Source: Klebsormidium nitens (lineage: Eukaryota; Streptophyta; Klebsormidiophyceae; Klebsormidiales; Klebsormidiaceae). Taken from it: DNA of 64,000 bases. Where the stretch lies: NCBI GenBank assembly GCA_000708835.1, contig DF237113.1, positions 1 to 64,000 on the forward strand, in the 5' to 3' direction. Position 1 is the stretch's first letter. Each line of letters starts with the position of its first letter. Position numbers and translations under genes: made by a program. The notes under the pieces are model-generated. The model was not told the origin of the DNA. It did no database searches and saw only the letters and a list, made by a program, of their open reading frames with translations. This document shows, piece after piece, positions 1 through 12,395 of this stretch.

Positions 1-2
1 TA

Positions 3-143
3 GGGGTGGCGCCGACGGATGAGACTGCGGAAGCGTACTGGTACGAACTAGCGGCGAGAGAGTTTCGCGCGGGGCTGGTGGCTTTGCTGGGTGTGCGGGA
101 GGAAGACGAGTCCGGAGACGAAGAGACTGGGGAGGAGGAGTAG
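3..143 (+). CDS. F-box-type protein, 3' end only (paralog of the gene at 14076-15584)
   Basis: Forty-six codons and a TAG stop are visible; the 5' part lies outside the window. The peptide contains YWYELAAREFRAGLVALLGV, which matches the C-terminus of the intronless F-box-type gene at 14076-15584 (YFYELAAREVRAGLVTLLGV) almost residue for residue. This copy ends with an extra acidic tail (EEDESGDEETGEEE) absent from the other. Reading starts at base 3 because that is the only frame giving the paralogous peptide. The two copies face opposite directions, so this is an inverted, dispersed pair about 14 kb apart. The F-box itself is not visible here and is inferred from the paralog. Confidence 0.85.
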   Translation, partial: GVAPTDETAEAYWYELAAREFRAGLVALLGVREEDESGDEETGEEE

Positions 144-1512
144 GCCCCTACAATTAAAAGAAGCGGCTTCCGCACATTAGAATTACTTTAAGGTAGGCTC
201 CACGTACCCTACAGTGCAGGCACTGCCTCCGTTGTGAGCTAGCTGCAGAGCCTACATACTACTAGGACTGGTAAAATAAAGGAGCCAAGTACCTGATAAG
301 ACTGTGTAAGCTTGGACTTGGCAGGTAGTGCGGATAGGTGCACGAGCTTAGTAGCCAGGGCTACTGGTAATCATGTTCAGGTTGACTTACACAGACAATG
401 GTTAGTTGCTTGCGCACCATGGGATCCGTTCACGTTCATGCATTCCCGCGATGATGAAAGCCTTCAATTTTAAAGCGGTTTGTGGCAAGTTACGGTTGTA
501 TATAGCTAACGAAAATGGTCTGTACGAACTGTTCAACCGGAGGCCGCGACTTATCAATTGTTGCATTGCATCAGGCCCGTCAGATGACAGTGCAATGATG
601 TCTCAGACAGTACGTCTGATTCGATTGTAGGTAGGCTTGGGCCGTCAATCAGCTAGTTCATTAGATCATTTGGCGGCCGGGCTGGCATGCCATGATGCAT
701 GATGCACAGCAGATCGAATCACGATCAATCTGTTATTGACGGGCGTAGTAAAGACTCTGAAACTAGTGCGATTGACGCGATTCAGTGAACTTCAACGTGA
801 CCGCGACGCGAATATGCGCGTACAATTCGACAAGTTGTAGCACGGCGGTGCCCGCGCGGCCTGGATCATACGAGGCGGCCGGGCCCTCGCAATTGCATTG
901 ATGTATCTATATACGTCATTGAATTATACACCAAGCTGTACACGCATATGTCGGAAACATGCACCCGTTCAATCGGTCGTTACAAATTGATCGAGCAGGG
1001 CCCGGCGGCCGGTGCACGCTTCATGCTAAGTTGGCCGGAACGAAGGTAAGTGTATGTACAGGCTCTGAGTCTCAGCATGAATCATTGTCTACTAAAAGTA
1101 AACCTGTACTAAGTACTAAAACAGGGTTATGTATATTCCTTATGGTTCCATCGGAAAGCTGAAGCCGCCTCAATCAAACGGCCATATGGCAACGAACAGC
1201 CTCTGCTCTCGGCCGGGCCGGGTCCTGACGGTCATGGGTATTTGCCTATCATTCCCCGACCATGCGCATTAACAAATCTACATATTCGTTGCCAGCCGGC
1301 CCATGTTGCGAGGATTAGTACGAAAGACCGAATTGTTTGTGTGCAAGAAACTTGCTGCAGCGGTGCAAGGCTGGGCGAACACAACACGAATGAAATGGGC
1401 TCAGGAGGGCTCGCAAGGAATCATTCTCCCACGCCTGTCAAGATGTGTATGAATACAAGAAGAGCTCGGGTACAAGTCTCGAATACGACACAACATGAAC
1501 CTGCGCCCTGCT
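144..1512. other. Convergent intergenic gap, no gene
   Basis: This lies between the 3' ends of the F-box fragment and SF3B2. I see no supported coding exon or RNA gene. From about 640 to 1260 the sequence changes style: it is rich in GGCCGGGC-type words (near 672, 872, 1000 and 1210) and in CATG, TGCA and ATCGAT words. The same style recurs in the other tail-to-tail gaps of the window. Confidence 0.6.
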
Positions 1513-4500
1513 CTAGAACTTGAAGTCTTTTTGCTTCTTGCCCTTGGAATCCTTTTCTTGCTGCTTCCGCTTCCGCTTCTTCTCGTTCTGCATAAGCGCA
1601 AGCGCAAACTATCAGAAGAAGTGATGCAATCCAGTGGCGCTCAAGAATACAGAGGCGAAGAAAGCCAGTATGAAATAAAGAGCACTCGTCAGGGATGATC
1701 AACTCAGAGCTCAGATTGGGGAAATGATGAAGATCTTACGCAAGATCCGAGCTTCAAATCTGAAAGAGAAGATCCATCTCAACCGAAGCCTCCTGAAAGA
1801 AATCTCCAAAACGCGGAAGACGACCCTCTGATTTGGCATATAGGAACCCAGGCTGAAACGAGACAATCGATTTTGGTCCCAGGTTGTCCAAACAGGAAAC
1901 CTGGTCCGCTTGGGAAGACTCTGTCCACTTTGGGGAGCTCTCCAGGTTTGGAACAATCGTGCAGAGTTGGGACGGCAACTCACTTCTGCAACCAGATCGC
2001 TGAAATCCTCCTTTGCAGGCTGTAACTCGGTCTCCCTGTCTTGCTCCACTTTTCGAGCCTGCTCGTACCTGCCGCACAGAAAAGACCGACTTCGTTCATG
2101 CACACCGGCATGTTGCTATTGGTATGAGTAGACCAGCAGAGCCCGGACCCACGGAGTGTTCAAGAAGAAACCTGGTTGTGCGGTGTGACCAAACAAACCT
2201 TGTGTCCTTCGAAAAAACACGCACGTTAGTTGTATTAAAAACCAGAAGGCATACCAGGCTTCGCGATCAAACTTCGTAAAAGCTGGGACTTGAAGCGTTC
2301 GGATCAAGCTCTCTAGTTCCACCGTCGACAAGAAAGCCTTCACCGTTGACGAGGGAGCCTGTGTCCCTTGGCTCTTTAACTTTCAACTTAACCAAGAGAC
2401 TTTTCTGGTTTGACAAAGATAGCCAGAGAGATTGGGTCAGGCATCTTACCGCGCTGCCAGGGAGGCGTCGTCCAGCGCCTCCAGCTCCTCTGGCCGCAGC
2501 GTGATGTCGATTCGGTCGCCCTTTTGGGCCTGCACCAACAGAGACAGTCAGTTTACGATCGAGCTAGGAACGTAACCAATCAGCTTTTGGGCACAACGCT
2601 TGATCACAGGGAGAAGCGACATATAAAGAACAAGGGAACCCCAGCAACCTGCTGCAGACCCTCCTCCACAGTAAAGCTCTTCTTTTGGCGGTTCAGGAGG
2701 GCCCAAGCTCTACTGCCGACTTTATATTGGCGGCTGTGACCAAGTTGAACTTCCAATGGTTCACGGCACAGCCCCTCAACTCATTTATCAATCTTAACAA
2801 TAGAACATGTTTCCGTCTCCCGCTTGTTAAGTTCCGTGCACGGCAACAAATCCAGATCTTAATGAATATGGTGGGATATCTGGAAAAAAGAGATTGGCAA
2901 CACTGACGTGCTTTCGTGCGTCAAAACTGGTTCGACAGTTTGTGCACGGCAATCCCGATTACAGTGAGTGATTGGCTACACAGACAATTTTGTTGCGATT
3001 GCAAGGCTCAAGGACTCGGAGATGAATAAGCCCTCCAACCCCCAGATAGAAAACCTACCTTTTTCGCCCCCGGCACTGCGTATGTGTGCGAGCTGCCCAT
3101 AAGCTCCCCCTCCGCGACCCGCCCCTCTCTCTGCTCCAACACCTGATACAGCGGCTTTTCCGGCTGACCCTTTCTCAGGTTAATCAGATCCGGGGTTTCC
3201 AGTCCCGCCGGCGTCGTCGAAACGGTGTCGACCGACGCCATCCCCGCCTGCATTTGTTCCTCGTCCATGCCCGCGTCCTCCTCCGACTCCGCTTCGGACT
3301 CCTCCTCTTCTTCCTCGTCGGACTCCAGCTCGCCCCAATGCTTGGACCGGTCGACCGGCTCGTCCTGCAGAAGTGGTTAGAAAAGAGGGTTCACGATTCA
3401 TGATTAGGAATCCGAAGGTCTGAATGAGTTTGATATTTGGATGAACTTTGAGCTTCGTATGATCAACAAGGGCTCCTCCTCTTCTTCCTCGTCCGATGTC
3501 AGCTCGCCCCAGTGCTTGGACCGATCGACCGGCTCGTCGTGCGAAGTGGCTACAAAAGAGGGTTTAGCAATCAGGGTTTCAGAGCGATCTCCAGATTTCA
3601 AAAACTAAAGATCCGGTGTGAAGGAGCTGAGCTCCTGAGAACTAACATCAAAACCCCTCTTTTTTCTTGTCGAACTCCAGCTCGCCTCAGTGCTTGGAGC
3701 AATCGACGGGCTTGTCCTGCGGAAAGGAGATTTACAGCCCAGGTTTAGGAATCCCAGGTCCAGAGCTCTTTTATTCGAAACAAACAATCTAAGCTCGTCA
3801 AACTCGAGCTCGCCCCAGTGCTTGGACCAGTCGACGGACTCGTCATGCGGGATTGGTTAGGAAAGAGGGTTTGCAAACCAGAGTTAGAGGTTTGAAATGC
3901 ACCGTCAAAGTTCGAAACTTGGTAACGAGAGTGTGAGCTTCTCAGGGTCCGTATCAAGTTGTATCCGTCTCCCCTCACTGGCTTCGAGGTCGCCCGGGTG
4001 CTTGAAACTATTAATAGGCTCGTCCTGCAACAACGATTCATGGCCTAAGGGCGAAGCACAGGGCTGAAAAGTGGACACTAGGGTTTGGTTATGAATGACT
4101 GGGGACACACGTGAATGATGGGAACTGCGCAACCATCATGAACCGCTGACAAGTGCTGCCTGCTTCAAACATCAGGACCAGGAAAGTGTTTCAGAGAGCC
4201 ACTTGCAGGATCCGGCTTCGGACCGGAATCTAAATAAGAAGCTGGACGACTGCGACTTTCCAGCGTTTCCTTCCGCTCAATCCAGCCCATCTTCAGGGCC
4301 CTTGATATATCAACAGCTTTCTAGAGCCACATCCAGCAGGCCTTAATGGCTGCTTACCTCAAATACCTCCTCTTCTACGTCCTTCTTCGTCGTTCCAAAC
4401 ACGTCCCCGTAGATAGGCTGCCCGTACTCGTTAACAGGAGGTTTGCCCCAGCCCCCGGGGTGGTACCCGAAGGAGGCTCCTTCGGGGATGGGGGCGTTGA

Positions 4501-7500
4501 GGCCGGGGATTTTGAGGCTAGGGTAAGAGGGGGGGGGACCATACCGCTGCAACACACAAACAAAGCCTGTCAGATTGAAAAACGTAAGATCGAATACTTG
4601 AATCTACGGTAAGAGGGGGGGGGAGCGTATCGTTGTCACACGGGCGGGAAATGGTAAGATCAGGGAACGGTAAGTCTAAGTGGAGCTCTCGCGCTGGGAC
4701 TCTGAAGGTGCTGGCAAGCCAAACTTTTGGAACCGGGGACTTGGAGGCTAGAGTACGATTGGCCCAATTTCGCTCTGTGAACATAGGCATTGGGTTCGTT
4801 CTTGCTCTGGCTTACTTTCATTCTGTGAACATAGGCATTGGGTTCCTCTTTGCTCTAGAAGGCCCAGAGTAGGGCAGAAGACAAAGCGGGCAGTTTCCCG
4901 TACCTGCATGTTGACCAGCCAGGGCGGAGGGGACTGCTCGTCCATTCCCAACGCTTCTCGCAGCTCCTCCGAGAGCTCCCCCGGCTTATAGTCGTTCATT
5001 TTTCGCTGCAAGATGATGAAGGGACAAGTATTGAACAAAGCTTTTACAGGGCCAAGGCGGAGCTCAGACACCGAGCAGCAACTTCATGACCCACGACAAG
5101 ATGTTAGACGGGTTGGAACGCTGGCATGGGATCCGTTCTTGGAGACAGCAAATGCCGAGGAGATGATTGCCTTATGAGTAAAAAACAGACCAACAGATCG
5201 AAAAAAACGATAAAATTGACTTTTTTAGATTGACTAAGTGTGTGGGATCTGTGTAGACACAAAACAGGTTCGGAAGTATCACCCATTCCGATGCGGGCGA
5301 GATGTCCAATCAAATTATCAGGGTGGCTTCTGATCGACATATACGGAGAATCCGGTCGACAGTCGCTCCGATTGACAAGAAAGTATTCTTAAGGCGCAAT
5401 TCTTCTTGACTAACAATCTATCTGCCAGTTGATGTCTTGATCACAAATCACGGGTAGTGCACCACACGAAAGAGCACAACCCCGCTTCAGCATGCTGCGA
5501 CTTGCGGTATGTTTTTATGCAGATTCTGGGGTTAACGGACCTAACGAAAACAGCTCACCTCGTACTCCTTTCCCTCATAATACAGGTCTCCTTGCCCCGT
5601 CAACTTCGGCTTCGTCTGGTGCTTGAAGAACGCGTCGTGTAGCACCTGCACCAGAAGCGCAACATAAGGGAGCTTCCTGGGTGTAGAATTCCAAGAGCGA
5701 TCCTGCACCGGACGTCCCTTCCTAATATCGAAGCTTTTCCAGTTCCTTAAGAAAGGAACACTCGTGCTTTTCTGGTCTAAGACTGTGAGAGACTGCGGAA
5801 AAAGTCGGTGATACGAGTGCAGCGTGATCGTCCTGACGTCTGGTGACTGCTAAGAGAAAGATATGCACTCACTGTGCAACTGAACGATTTCAGATAACCT
5901 TGGATGCCTTGCAACTTTCGAGAACGCCGTTCTCTGCTGTCCAGTCGGAACAACGGGAATCAAGGAGTGTAACTGGGTCACCTGGTAGTCAATGTCGAGC
6001 TTGCCCATCTTGGGCTGCATCCGCTCCCGCTGCTTCTGCTTCAACTTCTTTGAGTCCTCTTTCTCCTGATACGCCTGCGCGAATTCAACACGAGAAAGAA
6101 TGTCATTACGACGCTCAAACGAGGTGTCAAAAGCCGGACTAGCTAGTGTGTCAAGTGGATTGCTTCTTTCCTCGTATGCCTAAATGCGTAAACTGTGACC
6201 ATAAGAGTAGCAGAGCAACGCACGCTCATCTCATCCAGGAAGCAGTATCGTCAGAAGTTCAAGCTGTGGATCCGGCTGACAAGCACGTTTCACATGTCTT
6301 GTTTGCGAGCTTGTCAACCCGTCAAAGAAATCAAACACGCAGCGGGCCAGAATTGATCCACCTTCTATAACTTACGAACATCAGTGGTCTCACCTGTCGA
6401 ATCTTCTCGATACCGGTGTTTGCGATGAAGTCTGGCAGTTGGAACGGAATCTTCTCAATACCTCGTTTTCCCTGCAACCAGAAGCACGCGTTAAGCCTTT
6501 CTCAACCCATTGAAGAACTCCCTCTTCAAAAAGCTCGTCAGCATAGCGCAGAAGGGTTCGTTATTGTGTATCCCACCACCAACGCTTTCTGTTAAGTATG
6601 ATGGAAGCAGGTTCCAAGGTTTGCAAAAGCGGCTCCATTGCCACCGCCGTCTTAGATCAGCAAAATTGCACCATCTGTCGTGTGCCAGCTTCGTCTTCTT
6701 TTCACATTTGCGTGAGGCGACCTCTCAAGACACGTCAACACAAATGAAGCTGCCGGGAACAACGTCACGAGGGACTCGTTTGCAATGGCGCGAAAGCTTT
6801 CGCTGTACACCTTGGTTGGACAACGGGGCATACTTCTCTGGCACACACGACCAGAGGCATGGGAGGTTCAGGAGTTGCTTTTAACCTGCAAAAACTTTCG
6901 CTTCTGCGACCAGTGCCGCGGCACGGGCACCGTGTTTCTATATGCTTTCAGGTACACCAGGAGCTTCGGGTCCATCGCTGTTGTGTCCCAAATCTGTGCA
7001 CAGACACAGTTGCTTTAGAGAGCAGAATCTACAAGCTAACAAAGGGGCCGGCCACTGCGGCAAGAGGTTGCGATCACAGGAAGTTTTTCATCCAACAGCC
7101 GGTTGCTCATTCAATTGTTCTGCATATAAGTATTGGCTGAGCCGAAGAGGATAATGCAGGCTTTCTCAAGATAGCTTCAAGGCAGTGCGGGAAAATCTAG
7201 ATAATCATCCCACTTTTGAGTTGGATGAGTAGACCGTGGGGAAGGGTTCAACAACCTGATTCACTCTTCCGCATCTCCGCAAACGGCGGCACTTGCTGCC
7301 ATAGGGAGGTCGGTTACGACCAACTTTCTGAACGACTGAGGAAGACAGAAACCACCACGATAAGATGCCGACTTCAAGTCGTGGCCTTCATGACTGAACT
7401 GCAACTCAAACGGCTTCGTCTTGCCTTGGATTGAGGATGAAGAGAAGATCACAATCAAGGCAGAACGGATGACATTTGAAACTGCTCACCTCAACAGTCT

Positions 7501-9879
7501 CGGGTCGCCTGCTCAGCTGCTTCAGCTCTGCAATCTTTAACCTCTTCAGCAACTGCAGAAAGCGCGCAAAACGTGGTTTCAAGTGGGAACTCTGATCAAA
7601 CACGGCTGGTTTTAGATTAAGTGTAAGATGCATGGAGCGACATCAAAACGAAGGATCAGAGCAATAACACAATGAACTGCAACTTCTCTACACAGCTCAG
7701 CGCGTCGAGGAGCTTAGAGCAGAGTTTGCTGTTAAGGCCAGCAATACACGTTAAGCAGACTTGCTCTACAAGGAAGAGAGAAAACGATACAGTCGAATTG
7801 AGTCAAGGATTTCAAAGTTATTGTCATAGTACAGACAAGCAGACTCTCCGGGCAAAGTGCGGGTCTCCCACCAAAACGTTGAGACAAAAGACCAACCTCA
7901 AACCCATCGAAAGAAGTTAAGAACAAGCAATTCTGCGGAAAACGATCAGACATGGTGGATCTTTCACCTTTTTCTTCTTGTTCGACATCTTCCCCTCCTT
8001 TTCTTCATCGTCCTCCTCTTCCTCCTCCTCTTCTTCCTCCTCCTTCTTCTTTGCCTTCTTTGCTTCTTCCTCAGCTGCGGCCGCCGCCTCCTCCTGCATG
8101 GCACATGACCAGAAAATCTAGACGTTGCCCTTCGAATCAAAATTGTCCGGGCTCTCCCAGATTGCAAAGAAACGTCCGGCAAGCACCTGAAGAAATGCGT
8201 ACAAAGATGTATCTGATGATGTCACGAAATGGCTGCACAGTGCTTCGCCTGCTTTTTGTTTCAACGGAGGACCAATATTTCGGGATTTTGTTCCTGAGTA
8301 TAAGATGGTGCTGAAGGGTCACCGGTGCTGCCGTTTTCAACCGCCCTCTTTAGGATTACTTTTGACACCATCAATTCAGGTGAAGCACGGTACTAGTCAG
8401 CAATACTTCGTGAAAGGAACGTCACAACAACAAAGCCACTGCAGCGTCAGTCAATAGGAAGAACTTTCTAAGAAAGTGAAGATCAGCAACTTACGTCGGC
8501 TTTGGAAGTATCCTCTGATGGCGTGAACTTGTTGAATACTTCCAGAAGCTCTTCATATCCTTCTGCTCCCTCAATCACCGGCTTCTCTGCAACGTACTCA
8601 ATCTCAACTTTCTCAAGAGGCTGCAAGGGAAAAGGAACGTCAGCATAACGCAAAGAATTGAGCCGCTGATCATAGTCACAATTAGAGAGCATCAAACAGA
8701 TCCGAAGCGTGTCAAAATCGCCTGATTTGCTAACATTTCACCAAAGTATCTGCAAGTTCAAGGTGAGCAATCCATCCGAGCACCCCAATCAACGCCTCAC
8801 CACTTACAAAAAATCCATTATATCCCATTAGGGACTTGCCCAACCATGCAAGCTCATCATGCCTCTAAGACAGAACCTATGTCACAAAAGAACATTAGCT
8901 CAAGAGAATGGCTTTTAGATCCACAACGAAACGAGCCATAGAGACGAAGCCCGCACTTCATCCAATACAGGAATGGTCACGAAAATCACTTCAAGGGTTA
9001 CGAAAGTATTTCCGGCCGAAGTTCGCGGTTTCAAACATGCATCCTGCGCGGAGGAAAATCCGCAATTTGCGAGCTTTTGATTGCACTCTGCATGTTCTGG
9101 AACCTGAATTGCCCCACCAATCGGTCGCTAGCTTCTACTCCCATACTTGCACTGTCCAACGCCAAGCGACAAGAGCGTAAAGCAATCTTGCAATTGGTGA
9201 TCAAACAAAGAAACATAAAAGAGGAATGAGTAGCGAAGCCGATCATAGAGATGTAGCTCTTGAGAGATTGCATACTTCTTAGGAACCTTTTTTTTGGTAA
9301 TGGTGGATGCATTGATGCAAGATGAATAGGCAACTTTTCACATTCTGTGAAACTTTCTGACAGCTCCTATGAAGTTCGATACCATCTCTGTCGAGCTTTT
9401 ACCCAACCTCAGAACCATTTGATAAGGAAAACTTGGCTCCGATTACTAAAAAATGCGAGCCAGGCTCTGTCATGAATAGAAGAACCGAAGGGGGAAAAGT
9501 TCAGGATGATGAAGAATTCATTCAACTGAAAAGGAAGATCCAAAACTTTTCAAAAATGTAGCTCCACCTGCAAAACCCTCAACATCCAACTCGAGAAGCA
9601 CATACTAGAGGATCAATTGTAGTCAGAGCAGAACAGCAAAATGCATCAGTAGCATATTATGACCCAGGTTCAGGGATATGTTTGCACCTCTTCAGCCTGC
9701 TGCTTTGCAGGCTCTTCAACCACCGCCTTCACTTTGTTCTGTTTCTTTTTCTCCCTCCGCTTCTGCCTCTTCTCTGCAGCCTTTGACTTCTTCTGAGGGG
9801 CGTCCCCATTTTCCAGCTTATTGGCGGTGCCATTCGCATTTGGAACAACTACGCCATTCTCTGCACCGTGAGCCGCCAT
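1513..9879 (-). CDS. SF3B2: Splicing factor 3B subunit 2 (SAP145/Cus1 homolog)
   Basis: This is an SF3b-complex subunit of the U2 snRNP, acting in branch-site recognition in the nucleus. Fourteen exons: 9879-9688, 8620-8495, 8093-7968, 7552-7490, 6993-6886, 6471-6394, 6074-5982, 5645-5559, 5005-4904, 4546-4358, 3364-3059, 2529-2450, 2068-1984, 1587-1513. They total 1710 bases, 569 residues, close to the plant length. All introns are GT-AG with matching phases. In order it has a Lys-rich N-terminus, an acidic/Lys tract ending SNKKKK, the conserved core (KIAELKQLSRRPE, VPVPRHW, GKRGIEK), the PSP segment (RYGPPPSYPSLKIPGLNAPI, SFGYHPGGWGKPP), an acidic stretch with DEPVDRSKHWGEL, and the terminal KEDFSDLVAE and KKQKDFKF. 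Introns 9 and 10 carry exon-head echoes. The start at 9879 faces CDC25 across a divergent gap. Confidence 0.97.
3474..4040 (-). repeat. Exon-head echo array in SF3B2 intron 10 (4 copies)
   Basis: Upstream of exon 11 (junction 3364/3365) the start of that exon recurs with junctions at about 3538, 3716, 3844 and 4024, spaced 174, 178, 128 and 180 bases. Each copy has about 40-60 bases of exon head; at least copies 2 and 4 also carry adjoining intron. Relative to exon DEPVDRSKHWGEL, the first echo reads DEPVDRSKHWGEL but its acceptor is CAC instead of CAG. The second keeps CAG but reads DKPVDCSKH then a stop. The third reads DESVDWSKHWGEL with acceptor CAT. The fourth keeps CAG and reads DEPINSFKHPGDLEASEG. 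They are decayed tandem duplications of the junction. Confidence 0.93.
4580..4862 (-). repeat. Echo copies and 48-base tandem repeat in SF3B2 intron 9
   Basis: The head of exon 10 (junction 4546/4547) contains a run of nine C on the coding strand followed by CTCTTACC. A partial copy with the same C-run and CTCTTACC lies at about 4605-4640 (equivalent junction near 4632, 86 bases away). A second partial copy, matching the CTAGCCTC...TCCCCGG part of the exon, lies at about 4725-4770. Beyond it a simple direct repeat starts at 4774 and 4822 (period 48). Confidence 0.8.
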
Positions 9880-10870
9880 GACGAGCGATGCAATTAGTAT
9901 TCACAACTGGGAGTATTACCAGAGCTTGCCCAGAAATGCCTTTATACTGCCTGCAAGGACAAGGGCGCAACCCTGGTCTTGGCGCCCTTCCTTGTGGCGC
10001 TTCCTTGCAGCGCACCTGGTATCCTCCCTGGCCGCAGTTCGTCTCGTTGGCCTGTCCAGAAAGAGGTGAGGCCCAGGCCCTTCCCCTCAACTCTTGAGCA
10101 AAGTTTTCCACCAGGTCTAGTTCAAACAGAAAACCCACAGACTTCAATCTAATTCAACCAATCAGAAGTTTCCCTTTGAAACTACCATGCTACCAACTTC
10201 AGATTCGATGCGTGGGTACCAACCATTCACTGGCCGAGCATTCACAAGTCGCTACGTCGAAAGCAAGCCCAATCACAACCAGCCAGATATTCCTAGGATA
10301 TTATCCTTTCGCACAACTCTCGACAAATCAAAGACTCCACAGTGGCAGGTCGGCACTTTTCGTGCCAGCAAAACGATCGAAAACTGTACAAATCGGCCCA
10401 CCATGTGCAACGTGGCAAGCCAATGGCAAGGGCACATTGCAATCTGCACTTTTCAATGGACAGAACCACAACTGCAAATGCAGCTCTGATCGAATTCAGG
10501 ATGGGCGCCTTCGCAACTTTCTTCAAGTCCTTGTCCTGCATTCCAACGCGCATCTTCTGACGTTGAACAGCACTTTTGATTGATAGAGGCCGCTGCACTG
10601 AAGAGGCGCAACTTCCTCCACCTGAACTCCGCCGTCCATGACTTTCTTGCATTTCCCTTTTCGCAATTACATCCCACTTAGGGGACCCTGACCTATGTTT
10701 ATCTGGGATTGGGCTTTGGCGCTGCCAATAAGTTGCCACTCAAAGTATTCTTGCCAATTAGGGGCTTGAATAAGTTCGCACCCACTTGCAAGCTCCACCT
10801 GTAAAGTATGCAGATTCAAACGCAAAGGACGTAGGAACTGCTCATAGACAGATAGAGCCAGATACACAGA
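9880..10870. promoter_or_regulatory. Divergent intergenic region between SF3B2 and CDC25
   Basis: About 1 kb separates the two start codons, which point away from each other, so it must hold both promoters and both 5' leaders. I found no supported coding exon. A further upstream exon of CDC25 cannot be excluded. No TATA box or cell-cycle element could be assigned with confidence. Confidence 0.55.
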
Positions 10871-12395
10871 ATGACCTCTCTGATCATCCTGCCAGATGCT
10901 GGCATGTTCAACGCACTAAGTGGACCTTTCGCGTGCACTAAGGTTTCCTCTGGTTCAGAGGAGAAGGGAGTTCCCCTCGAGAAGAATTGTGTCCTGCCGA
11001 CAATCTCCACTGACACGGTGAGTCCAAGTGTTGATGACAGGTCATCTTCTGGTTGGTTATACGGTGATCACCGAGGCCTACTCGATCCTGGAAACGCTCT
11101 ACTTGTCTGATTGGCAATGACTGCTGGCATTTTTGTAGCTCTTCATGCTAGCTAAGATTCTGAACAGCAATCCTCCCCTGTGGACATGCTGCATTCCTTG
11201 CCTCAGCAGCTCAGTTCCGCAATCTTTTGCAGCTTGTCCAACTGCTGTCGAGGTCGTTGACCAGCAGCTCCTTTGACACGGTGAAGGTGTTGGACACAAG
11301 GTTTCCCTATGAGTATGATGGCGGTCATATCACAGGTGCGTTTTTGACTCAATTCAAGCCAATGAAGATGCTCATGTTTGTTAACCTTTCCACCCGTCTG
11401 AAGGCGTATCCGTCTCCTGCTAACGCTGTTGTTGGAGTATGGAACTTTTGGTGAAATTTCAACCAAAGGAGACCTGTCCTTCAGGACTTTCTCTACTTCC
11501 TCCGTACAAAACCTTAGGCCAGAAAACCCACTGTATTGGTGTGACACTGTATGCTCTGTTGCAGGAGCTATGAATCTCTACCAACCCCAAGACATGGAAG
11601 ACTTCTACCATGCCAACTCTGGTAACCATGAGAGGACCTGCCTGGTATTCCACTGCGAATTCTCGTCTTCGCGTGCACCCAAACTGTAAGTACACATTGC
11701 CACTCTGCAAATCTGTTCTCTTCATAAGCTCCTAATGTCTTGTCAGGCAGAGAGCTGTGTTCTAGTTCCCTCCAGATATTCTCAAAGACCTTGGGACGAC
11801 TTGACCGTCCTGCAGTGGAATTGGCAGCTTTGGCAAAGCTTATTCGTGCTGGTTTGCAATACATGCTTTGATCATTTGTGCAATCTTGGCACTTCTCACA
11901 GATGTGCTAACGCCCTTTATAACTTGCAGCTTCCAGTTCATGCGCAACCTGGACCGCAAGATGCACGCTGACTCATATCCGAAGCTGAGCTTCCCAAATA
12001 TGTTTATCCTGGAGGGCGGCTATAAAGCCTTCTTTGAGAGCAAAAAGGTGCGTCCTATCGCACGAAGTCTATTGCAAAGTAGCAGCTTCCAACTAAGTGT
12101 GCTTGTGACCTGCAACCGTCTCTTTATCTTCAAGGCAGACAAAGGTATTTCTTGCTGAACACACTAGCTTTCGTTCTGGCTGCCGCAGGTCCTTTGTGAA
12201 CCAAAGGCATATGTTAAGATGGTGGATGCTGCCTTTCTACCGCAGCTTAAGAGGCTAACCAGCAGTCTTCGAAAAGGCTGGTCTAATCGGTCACGATCTG
12301 CATTACAAGACATGTCAAACAGCAGCGATCCTTCACAAGAAAAGGATCGCCAAGAAAGATCTAAGAGGATAAAAAGGTGCAACTTCCTTTCTTAG
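10871..12395 (+). CDS. CDC25: CDC25-type dual-specificity phosphatase
   Basis: Its expected role is removing inhibitory phosphates from the Thr-Tyr pair of CDK to start mitosis. Exons 10871-11017, 11233-11335, 11565-11685, 11930-12047 and 12189-12395 give 231 residues with all phases matching. Visible features are the rhodanese-fold CDC25 entry LDTRFPYEYDGGHITGAMNL, the catalytic CX5R loop HCEFSSSRAP (Cys about 114, Arg about 120), and the CDC25 signature after it, SFPNMFILEGGYKAFF followed by CEPKAYVKM. This differs from the small CDC25-like/arsenate reductase proteins of land plants, which lack the GGY...CEP segment. The N-terminal regulatory part is very short (about 60 residues), so an upstream exon may be missing. 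The C-terminus is basic (KRIKRCNFLS). Confidence 0.92.

Noticed and set aside
7917-8182. Acidic and basic low-complexity frames on both strands
   Set aside because: Only the 8093-7968 minus-strand segment fits SF3B2; the others are shadows of a GAA/GAG repeat region.
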